From NCBI GenBank assembly GCA_900543715.1, contig UQSX01000049.1, positions 1-21,127 of the forward strand: a DNA stretch of 21,127 nucleotides, read 5' to 3'. The translations under genes were made by a program, and so were the position numbers. Below the pieces are notes generated by a model, which was given only the letters and a program-made list of their open reading frames with translations, had not been told where the DNA came from and searched no databases. Numbering within the stretch: position 1 is the stretch's first letter; the number at the start of each line of letters is the position of its first letter. Positions 15,155 through 21,127 of the stretch are shown in pieces. The stretch is from an uncultured Blautia sp. (GTDB lineage Bacteria; Bacillota; Clostridia; Lachnospirales; Lachnospiraceae).

Positions 15155-16759
15155 GGACTTCCTCCTGTACTTCCTTAAAATCTGGATTCTCCATAGCAGC
15201 CATGCTGCTTTCTATATCTTTCTTGGTCTCTCTGTCCAGGAAAAATACCTTGATCGCTGCACCGATCTGAAGTATAAAGATGATCAGGACTACAAAACCG
15301 CCGCAGGCTGCCAGGTATTTTACCCCGTCTACTCCCTGCTCTCCGCCTCCAAAGGCAACCATGATGCAGGCAATAAGTCCGATGGTAACGCCCCATACGA
15401 TCTTCTGCCATACTGCCGGTTCTTCATCATGTCTGGCACCTTTGGTACACAGGGCGGATATGGTGGTAGACATGGTGTAGAGAATGCGGCGATCAGCGCC
15501 ACGATCAACACCGGAATGATAATAAATCCCAGCGGGATCTGCTGGAGGAACTCCCATAATCCTGCTACAGCTCCCTGCTCCTGGATCACGCCTACAATAT
15601 CTGCCTTGCCAGTAATCTGCCAGTCTAAGGCAGTGCCTCCCCATACAGCAAACCAAACTAATCCAAAGGATGCTGGCAGAATCCAGTTAATGATCAAAAA
15701 CTGACGGACAGTTCTTCCGTAAGCGATCATGGCAAAGAAAATTCCCATAAGAGGCGCATAGGCAATCCAGATTGCCCAGTCATACATAGTCCACCAGGTA
15801 ACCAGGGCTTCTCCTCCTACTGTGTAAGGATCCAGTCCCCAGGTCCAGAAACGATCCAGCCAGTAACCAAGACCTACATTTGCCATATTCAATATGTAGA
15901 CCGTAGGTCCGATAATGATCAGTGCGATCAGAAGCACATAGAAAATTTTGGAGGTCAGGCCAGCCAGCCACTTAATGCCCTTATCAATTCCTGTTACAGA
16001 GGCAACGGTAAAGGTTGCTGTAATAATCGCAGTAAGTATAAACCAAACTACCGGTCCCTGGGCAATGCCATATACGGAGGAAAGTCCTGTTCCGATCAGT
16101 GCAAGGCCGGCCCCCAGAGAAGAAGCCAGTCCAAGGGCAATGGCCAGCACAGAAAGCACATCAATGACGGCTTTCCAGAATCCCTGAGTCACTCTGTCGC
16201 CAAAGAGAGGAGTCAGGGAAGCAGAAACAGAAAGTTCCTTATTTCTGTTAAAATACATGTAAGCAATAACAACCCCGGAAAGAGCATACATAGCATATGG
16301 GATAAAGGTCCAGTTATAAAATCCCCGGCCCAGAGCAAAATAAGCGGCCTCATCGGTAAACGCTTCTACCCCATAACCGTCCAGTTCCCCATAGATATTT
16401 CCATAGTAGACCATGACTTCATTAACGCCATAAGTGATCAGTCCTGTAGCGATGCCCCCTGTCAGTGTCATGGCAAACCAGGATCCGAAGGAATATTTTG
16501 ATTTTGCATTAGCTCCTCCAAAACGGATATTCCCGATTTTGGAAAATGTCAAAATAGCCACTAATATCAGAGTTACTATGGCGATGATCTGATACAGCCA
16601 GCCAAAGGAGGTCAAAGACCAGGTAAAGATCTCCCTTGTTACCTCTGTCAGCCACTGGTTGTTTACCAGTCCCAGAATGGCTGCCCCTCCGATCACCAGG
16701 AAACAAGGAACAAAGACACTCCATCGAATCGGTTTTTTGTTTGTTGTGTTGTTTTCCAT
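15147..16759 (-). pseudogene. BCCT-family betaine/carnitine/choline-type importer, frameshifted
   Basis: A 12-helix transporter of the BCCT family, which imports quaternary ammonium solutes. The first frame (16759 to about 15479, 427 codons) covers most helices, including the family hallmark WWTMYDWAIWIAYAPLMG and GRTVRQF (about 322-353). After ALIAAFS the homology continues only in the -1 frame (YTMSTTISALCTKG, then two more helices and the tail ending EVQEEVRE*, stop at 15147). Together they give about 537 aa, a normal BCCT length. Left as is, the first frame runs into 49 unrelated residues and stops at 15329. One missing base near 15476-15490 explains it; a sequencing error is as likely as a real recent mutation. 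The intact downstream frame and coupled lyase start argue that it was functional until recently. Confidence 0.85.
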
Positions 16760-16770
16760 TCTTTCTTTGT

Positions 16771-16785
16771 CCGATTAAAAATCGG
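16771..16785 (-). promoter_or_regulatory. Leader hairpin between Shine-Dalgarno and importer start
   Basis: CCGATT-TTT-AATCGG forms a 6-bp stem in the transcript. The best Shine-Dalgarno (AAAGGAGAG) lies upstream of it, about 30 nt from the ATG at 16759. Folding the hairpin would bring it to about 15 nt. It could influence translation of the importer. Confidence 0.35.
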
Positions 16786-16821
16786 CTCTCTCCTTTCTCT
16801 TTTTATTATACTTATTATTAC

Positions 16822-16837
16822 TGCAATTTACGTGCCA
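16822..16837 (-). promoter_or_regulatory. Sigma-54 (-24/-12) promoter of the importer-lyase operon
   Basis: On the minus strand TGGCAC-GTAAA-TTGCA (16837 to 16822) matches the sigma-54 consensus TGGCAC-N5-TTGCW at all defined positions, with the GG and GC 10 bp apart. Transcription would begin near 16811, giving a leader of about 50 nt. A sigma-54 activator gene is divergent, and rpoN itself is nearby. Confidence 0.9.
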
Positions 16838-16896
16838 ACTTTTTTCAATATAAAAATACCTTTTTTCCATTTTTTCTCTTACATTTTAATCCTTAA

Positions 16897-16913
16897 TGCA
16901 TAATTTTTTTGCA
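16897..16913. promoter_or_regulatory. Activator-binding dyad, site A
   Basis: TGCATAA-TTT-TTTTGCA is a 7-3-7 inverted repeat with one mismatch, centred about 94 bp upstream of the predicted sigma-54 start site. It shares the TGCAWAA-N3-TTWTGCA pattern with two other sites nearby. Confidence 0.6.
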
Positions 16914-16916
16914 CTC

Positions 16917-16933
16917 TGCATAACTTTTATGCA
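16917..16933. promoter_or_regulatory. Activator-binding dyad, site B
   Basis: TGCATAA-CTT-TTATGCA is a perfect 7-3-7 inverted repeat. Its centre is exactly 20 bp (two helical turns) from site A, so two activator dimers would bind on the same face, about 114 bp upstream of the sigma-54 start site. Confidence 0.75.
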
Positions 16934-16995
16934 TCAATCAAAGAAAGATGACAAAAAATCCTTTATTTTAGCTCCATAGGGAAATTAAGAATTTA

Positions 16996-17012
16996 TGCAA
17001 AACTATTTTGCA
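16996..17012. promoter_or_regulatory. Activator-binding dyad, site C
   Basis: TGCAAAA-CTA-TTTTGCA is a perfect 7-3-7 inverted repeat. It overlaps the -35 of the probable activator promoter, suggesting negative autoregulation. It also covers an upstream in-frame ATG (16995), one reason for rejecting that codon as the activator's start. Confidence 0.7.
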
Positions 17013-17036
17013 CATATTATCAGATTATGGTACAGT
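17008..17036 (+). promoter_or_regulatory. Possible sigma-70 promoter of the sigma-54 activator gene
   Basis: TTGCAC (17008-17013), a 17-bp spacer and TACAGT (17031-17036) with TG at 17028-17029 give a weak extended -10 promoter. It lies 28 nt before the chosen ATG. Confidence is limited because the -35 is poor, though the dyad over it fits a regulated promoter. Confidence 0.4.
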
Positions 17037-17063
17037 AAAGAAAAATGCAGGAGGCCAGCACCT

Positions 17064-18743
17064 ATGTCAGAAAAAAGCTTTTTTGATATTTTATTTTATA
17101 CGGACCGGGACGCTCAGTGCAGAGAAGTTTTTTATGGGGATCCGGACACGGAAAAGATCTATTCCCTTCTCTTTAATAACTGGATCCATGAAAAAAGGCA
17201 TATCACCTCAGTTCTGCCTATTTCTCTTAAGGATACTGAAGGAAGCTTTATATGGGATGGGGATTCCTTTTTATTTAAAAAGCTTTCCGGCCCCAAAGGC
17301 GGTTTCTACTATCTTTTACTGAAAGAAGATTATCAGATTGACTTATACCGCCAGACCTTGAATCATCTGACGCAGGGCGTCCAGATCTATGACCGGAACG
17401 GCTATGCTGTTTTTTTTAATCAGACCAGCCGGAAAATCTCACAGATACCCTCTTCTCTGGATGTTCAGGGAAAACATCTTCTGGATCTCTTTGCCCTGGA
17501 TGAAGAAGTCAGCACTACCATGACCGCCCTGCGTACCCAGGCTCCCGTGATCAACAGAGTGGATCATTTCCGCACTTCCGCAGGAATTTCCATTCTGTCA
17601 GCCAATACCGCCTATCCTCTGAAAAGAGGAAAACAGATCATCGGAGCAGCCGCCTTTGAACAGACAAGGGATATCGTTGGTGCCTGCAAAGAAAGCATGA
17701 TTGCCACAGAACAGGCCTTGAATGGCTTTAAAAACAATGTACCTGCAACCCGTTTTTCCGGTTATAGCTTTGAAAATGTCATAGGCCATGGAAAGGCTCT
17801 TCAGGAGGCTGTATCTATTGCAAAGAAAATCGCTCCTCAAACCAATTCTGTACTGCTTGTAGGAGAGACTGGCACCGGAAAAGAAATTTTTGCCCAGAGC
17901 ATCCACAGAAGCAGTAAAAGAAGTCAGAAAAAATTTGTGGCTCTCAACTGTGCGGCCATCCCTGATTCTCTGATTGAGAGCATGCTTTTCGGCACACAGA
18001 AAGGAAGCTTTACCGGAAGCGAAAACCGGCCTGGATTTTTTGAAGAAGCCCAGGGTGGCACTTTGTTTTTAGATGAACTGAATTCCATGAGCCTTTCCAT
18101 GCAGTCCAAGATCCTTCGGGCCCTTCAGGAGAATTCTTTCCGCCGGGTAGGCGGACAGAAAGATATTTCTATGGATGTACGTATTATCTCCTCCTGCAAC
18201 AAAGACCCCTTTCAATGTATCGCAGATAATCAGCTTCGGAAGGATCTTTTTTACCGCCTTTCCACTGTCATGATCGAACTTCCTCCTCTCAGCATGCACA
18301 TGGAGGATCTGGAGGAATTGATCCAGTACCATCTGTCTGCCACGGCCTATCAGTATGTTCACAATGTCACTGCTCTGGATAATCAGGTAATGGATCTCTT
18401 TAAAAGCTATTCCTGGCCGGGCAATGTCCGGGAACTGTTCCATGTCCTGGATTATGCACAAAATCTTGCAGATGGAGACACGATAACTTTAGAGCACCTT
18501 CCCTCCTACCTTCTGAAAGAGCAGAAGAGCATAAAAAAAGCTCCCGGAGTTTCTGACACTCCGGAAGCATCTTTGGACTGGGAAAACTGTTCTCTGCAAA
18601 GCCTGATGGATGATTATGAAAATAAGGTTATCCTAAAGGCTCTGGAGCATTTTGGTTACAATATCACCCAGACTGCCCAGGCTCTGGGTCTGAGAAGACA
18701 AAGTCTCCAGTACCGTATCCACAAATATGGGATACATATCTGA
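17064..18743 (+). CDS. Sigma-54-dependent transcriptional activator (PAS / AAA+ / Fis-type HTH)
   Basis: A 559-aa enhancer-binding protein of the RocR/AcoR type. A poorly conserved N-terminus is followed by a PAS domain (about 95-200; LTQGVQIYDRNGYAVFFN), a likely sensor of small molecules. The AAA+ domain has Walker A GETGTGKE (267-274), the sigma-54 contact loop GSFTGS (314-319; usually GAFTGA), Walker B GGTLFLDE (331-338) and the DLFYRLS arginine-finger region. The C-terminal Fis-like helix-turn-helix is NITQTAQALGLRRQSLQYRI. No phosphoacceptor domain is seen. The start at 17064 has AGGAGG (17049-17054) 9 nt upstream; the ATG at 16995 lies inside a dyad and the promoter region. It most likely activates the divergent importer-lyase operon in response to its substrate. 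Confidence 0.93.
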   Translation: MSEKSFFDILFYTDRDAQCREVFYGDPDTEKIYSLLFNNWIHEKRHITSVLPISLKDTEGSFIWDGDSFLFKKLSGPKGGFYYLLLKEDYQIDLYRQTLNHLTQGVQIYDRNGYAVFFNQTSRKISQIPSSLDVQGKHLLDLFALDEEVSTTMTALRTQAPVINRVDHFRTSAGISILSANTAYPLKRGKQIIGAAAFEQTRDIVGACKESMIATEQALNGFKNNVPATRFSGYSFENVIGHGKALQEAVSIAKKIAPQTNSVLLVGETGTGKEIFAQSIHRSSKRSQKKFVALNCAAIPDSLIESMLFGTQKGSFTGSENRPGFFEEAQGGTLFLDELNSMSLSMQSKILRALQENSFRRVGGQKDISMDVRIISSCNKDPFQCIADNQLRKDLFYRLSTVMIELPPLSMHMEDLEELIQYHLSATAYQYVHNVTALDNQVMDLFKSYSWPGNVRELFHVLDYAQNLADGDTITLEHLPSYLLKEQKSIKKAPGVSDTPEASLDWENCSLQSLMDDYENKVILKALEHFGYNITQTAQALGLRRQSLQYRIHKYGIHI

Positions 18744-18763
18744 GACTGTACATCCTGTGAATA

Positions 18764-20104
18764 TCAATATTCTTTTCTTCCCAGAGCATCCTTGATGTTC
18801 ATAGAATCCCTGTATTTTGCCACGGTTCTGCGGGAAATGGAAATCCCCATTTTCTGCAGTTTCTCGGCAATGAGCCGGTCACTGAAAGGTTTCTTTTTTT
18901 CCTCCTGCTCTATGATCTTCTCAATGCAGCTTTTAATATAATCTGCAGAATTCTCCTTCTGCCCGTCACTTGGAATCCCCACGGAAAAGAAAAAAGAAAG
19001 AGGATAAGTTCCCCAGGGACACTGGAGATATTTTCCTTTGATCCCCCGGCTGACCGTAGAGGGATGGACCCCCATTTCCTCAGCAATCTCTCTCTGAGTC
19101 AGAGGCTCCAGAAATCCCTTCCCATTCCGGAAAAAGCCCTGCTGTCTTTCTACAATCTTTTCCGCCAGGTTCAGCAGGGTATTCTTCCGCTGTTCCAGGC
19201 ACTGCTGCAGCCATTCTGCCTGTTTTATTTTTTCGTGGATATATTCTGCCGCTTCTTTGTCTTCCACCGTATTTCCCATTTTTCTATAAAAATCACTGAT
19301 ATGAAATCTGGCATTCTGGGCGTCATTTATCAAAACCTCAAAATAGTCCTTCAGTTTCACCACAATGATATCCGGTATAAGGTATTCCTTAAATCTTCCT
19401 GTAGGAAAATAATTGGAGGGTCTGGGGTTCAGATTTCGAATCCTTTCTCTTGCTTCCATGACCTCTTCCAGAGTCTTGCCCGTTTTGTCTGCGATACGGG
19501 ATATCTGGTTTTTCCCCAATTCCTTTAAATACCGGCGGATTATTTCCTCTTCAAGCAGAGTATCCGGCTTTCCGCGAAGCTGGAGCAGGAGACATTCCTG
19601 CAGATTTTTTGCGCCTACTCCCAGCGGCTCCATGGAATGAAGGATTTCTATGGCCTCTCTGACCTTTCCAGGTTCTTCTCCGAGAATGCCGGCGATCTCT
19701 TCCGGTTCTTCTGTGAGATATCCCCTCTCATCCAGATTATAAATCAGGTATTTCAAAACAGACACCCTGCTTTGTTCCACCTTCATGTACAGCACCTGCT
19801 CTAAAAGATAATCTACGAAGGGAAATACTTCCCCTTCTTCCTGGAAATATTCTCTGTCGGCAGATTCCTCTTCATAGGCCCTGTTCTGATAATCTTCGTA
19901 AGATTTTCTGGAGATTATCCTTTCCCCGCTCTGACTTATATCCGGAATCATAGTCTTCTCTTCCGTTTCAATGACCGGATTCTCCAATGCCATATTTTCC
20001 AGATAGTCTTCCAATTCCTGATTTCCCATCTGCAGTATGGAAACTGCCTGTATGGTATTTTGGGATATTTTCTGCTGAAGCTCTGTCTCCTGCCTAAGTT
20101 CCAT
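18764..20104 (-). CDS. rpoN: RNA polymerase sigma-54 factor RpoN
   Basis: A 446-aa sigma-54. Region I at the N-terminus is glutamine-rich (LQQKISQNTIQAVSILQMGNQELEDYL) and contacts activators and core. An acidic linker follows (about 45-95), then the core-binding domain (LDERGYLTEE..., LGVGAKNLQECLLLQL), the HTH region (LTQREIAEEMGVHPSTVSR) and the RpoN box RRTVAKYR (425-432; family form ARRTVAKYRE), which reads the -24 element. Shine-Dalgarno GAGGAAG precedes the ATG. It begins 33 nt after the alaX-like gene and may be co-transcribed with it. It ends 20 bp from the convergent activator gene with no clear terminator between them. This factor would transcribe the -24/-12 promoter at 16822-16837. 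Confidence 0.96.
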   Translation of the reverse strand: MELRQETELQQKISQNTIQAVSILQMGNQELEDYLENMALENPVIETEEKTMIPDISQSGERIISRKSYEDYQNRAYEEESADREYFQEEGEVFPFVDYLLEQVLYMKVEQSRVSVLKYLIYNLDERGYLTEEPEEIAGILGEEPGKVREAIEILHSMEPLGVGAKNLQECLLLQLRGKPDTLLEEEIIRRYLKELGKNQISRIADKTGKTLEEVMEARERIRNLNPRPSNYFPTGRFKEYLIPDIIVVKLKDYFEVLINDAQNARFHISDFYRKMGNTVEDKEAAEYIHEKIKQAEWLQQCLEQRKNTLLNLAEKIVERQQGFFRNGKGFLEPLTQREIAEEMGVHPSTVSRGIKGKYLQCPWGTYPLSFFFSVGIPSDGQKENSADYIKSCIEKIIEQEEKKKPFSDRLIAEKLQKMGISISRRTVAKYRDSMNIKDALGRKEY

Positions 20105-20137
20105 GGCTTCCTCTTTCTGTAAATCCCTGTATGGTAT

Positions 20138-21127
20138 CTACTTGATAAATTCTCTGATCTCCTGCTCTTTTCCGTTTAAAGAACCCTGTATCATAGGGGG
20201 ACGGCCGCCTCCTTTTCCCTGGAAACGGGTATTCAAATTTTTTCCGGCCTCCTGTATGTCCTGCTTTCTGCTTCCCAGCACATACTGATATCCCTGTTCG
20301 TCTGTTCCCACAAAGACCCCGGCAAATCCTTCCGTCATTTCCATAGCCTCATTGACAAAATTCCTTCTGGCCCCGCCATCCAGTTCCTCCGCAAAAAGTA
20401 AAATATTTTCTTCCGGGGCCGTGGCTGCTTTCTTTCTGGCTTCTTCCAGGCAAAGAGCCACATACCGCTGCTGGAGGTCCTTGATCTTTTCCTTCTGACG
20501 GTTTATTTCCTGTCCCAGACGTTCCACTGCCTGGGCGGTATCTTCCTGCTTTGCAGAAAGGAGATTGGATATCCGGACTACATTTTTCTCTTTCATCCGG
20601 TAATCCCAGAGAGCCCGGAATCCGCAGAGCATGGATACCCGCATACCGCCTTTATAGTGAATGGCGCCCACAATCTTGATCAGGCCTATGCTGCCTGTTT
20701 CCTTTACATGAGGTGCGCAGCAGGCACAGCTGTCATATCCCGGTATCTGCACAATCCTGATCTGCCCCTCAATCTCAATCTTACTTCTATATGTAATATT
20801 CTTTAATTCTTCTTCAGAAGGGTAAAGAACAACCACCGGTAGATTTTTTGCCACTGCCTCATTGGCCTCTTCCTCAATCTGCTCCAAATCTTCCTGGGTC
20901 AGCACACCGTCATAGTCCATGGTAACCTCTTCTGTACCCAGGTGAAATCCCACATTGTGATAACCGAAATGGCTGCTGACCAGTCCTGATATAATGTGTT
21001 CTCCGGTATGCTGCTGCATCTTGGAAAACCGCTCCTGAAAATCCAGCTTCCCTGTTATTTCTTCTCCTTCTTTCAAAGGACCTGTAATATAGTGAAAGAC
21101 TACACCATCTTTTTCCTGCACATCAGT
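20138..21127 (-). CDS. Alanyl-tRNA editing protein (AlaX-type with DHHA1 domain), partial
   Basis: This protein is open at the right edge of the window; about 329 residues are visible and the N-terminus is missing. The editing-domain zinc motifs are present: HTGEH (in QQHTGEHIISGL) and the Cys...His pair in CACCAPHV. A coiled coil (about RLGQEINRQKEKIKDLQQRY) and a C-terminal DHHA1 domain ending GKGGGRPPMIQGSL follow. Such proteins hydrolyse Ser or Gly mischarged onto tRNA-Ala in trans. The GTG that could serve as a start (21121) is probably internal, since the frame continues upstream and the N-terminal beta-barrel is incomplete. It is upstream of rpoN on the same strand. Confidence 0.9.
   Translation of the reverse strand, partial: TDVQEKDGVVFHYITGPLKEGEEITGKLDFQERFSKMQQHTGEHIISGLVSSHFGYHNVGFHLGTEEVTMDYDGVLTQEDLEQIEEEANEAVAKNLPVVVLYPSEEELKNITYRSKIEIEGQIRIVQIPGYDSCACCAPHVKETGSIGLIKIVGAIHYKGGMRVSMLCGFRALWDYRMKEKNVVRISNLLSAKQEDTAQAVERLGQEINRQKEKIKDLQQRYVALCLEEARKKAATAPEENILLFAEELDGGARRNFVNEAMEMTEGFAGVFVGTDEQGYQYVLGSRKQDIQEAGKNLNTRFQGKGGGRPPMIQGSLNGKEQEIREFIK

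Larger units (their letters stand above)
16760..17063. other. Divergent regulatory region between importer operon and sigma-54 activator
   Basis: This 304-bp AT-rich region has no gene. It holds the sigma-54 promoter and leader hairpin of the importer operon, an AT-rich stretch with T-tracts (16838-16895) suited to DNA bending, three copies of a 17-bp dyad, and a probable sigma-70 promoter for the activator. The layout is that of a sigma-54 control region with upstream activator sites and autoregulation. Confidence 0.75.

Noticed and set aside
15329..15481. C-terminal part of the first importer frame (TPCLPPYPPCVPKVPD…) as genuine protein
   Set aside because: It is proline-rich, with no membrane-helix pattern where BCCT proteins have helices; the -1 frame continues the homology.
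15147..15656. A separate 169-aa gene upstream of the lyases
   Set aside because: Only its part after about 15479 resembles a protein (the BCCT tail); the first ~59 codons are out of frame with the importer's homologous reading.
16995..17063. Longer N-terminus for the sigma-54 activator starting at 16995
   Set aside because: This ATG lies inside a perfect operator dyad and upstream of the likely promoter -10, with no Shine-Dalgarno; the ATG at 17064 has AGGAGG 9 nt upstream.
18744..18763. Terminator between the activator and rpoN
   Set aside because: Only a short GAATAT/ATATTC palindrome with a 2-nt loop is present, overlapping the rpoN end; too weak to call.
1..21127. tRNA or rRNA genes, CRISPR arrays, insertion sequences, attachment sites, known riboswitches
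   Set aside because: Intergenic regions are short and were read on both strands; no repeat-spacer pattern, transposase fragment, tRNA-like fold or riboswitch core was seen.

Overview
The gene content and signals suggest a Gram-positive gut Clostridium, most likely a Lachnospiraceae member. The evidence is strong AGGAGG-type ribosome binding sites, TTGACA/TATAAT promoters, moderate GC with AT-rich intergenic DNA, a urease operon beside a bile-salt-hydrolase-like gene and an oligo-1,6-glucosidase, and sigma-54 genes of the RocR type. The species cannot be fixed from sequence reading alone. No RNA genes, CRISPR arrays or insertion sequences were seen.

Left third (1-5852, + strand): a complete urease operon in the order ureA-ureB-ureC-ureI-ureE-ureF-ureG-ureD. 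It has structural subunits, a UreI/AmiS urea channel and all four nickel-insertion accessory proteins. A near-consensus extended -10 promoter is followed within a few bases by a perfect 14-bp hairpin plus T-tract, so the leader looks like an attenuator or a 5' cap hairpin. The operon ends in a terminator that overlaps the ureD stop. Next come a MarR-type regulator and a DHA2 multidrug exporter, overlapping by 8 bp, behind a perfect consensus promoter with inverted repeats and a Fur-box-like element.

Middle (7831-12073): mostly minus-strand genes. They are a DUF1624-type membrane acyltransferase, a choloylglycine-hydrolase-family enzyme with the bile salt hydrolase residues, and a GH13 oligo-1,6-glucosidase (Val200 type). 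A small two-helix membrane protein is on the + strand.

Right (12071-18743): the most interesting part. Two tandem paralogues of the histidine/phenylalanine ammonia-lyase fold both lack the Ala-Ser-Gly triad that makes the MIO electrophile. They lie downstream of, and are translationally coupled to, a BCCT-family (quaternary ammonium) importer. A perfect sigma-54 promoter (TGGCAC-N5-TTGCA) precedes the importer. A divergent PAS/AAA+/Fis sigma-54 activator and three 17-bp dyads of one consensus (TGCAWAA-N3-TTWTGCA, one site with a mismatch) share the intergenic region. This combination fits uptake and deamination of trimethylammonium (betaine) amino acids such as ergothioneine or hercynine, because MIO-free relatives known as ergothionases release trimethylamine. 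In this sequence the importer carries a single-base frameshift near its 3' end.

The window closes with rpoN (sigma-54 itself, minus strand, convergent with the activator) and a partial alanyl-tRNA editing protein that runs off the right edge.
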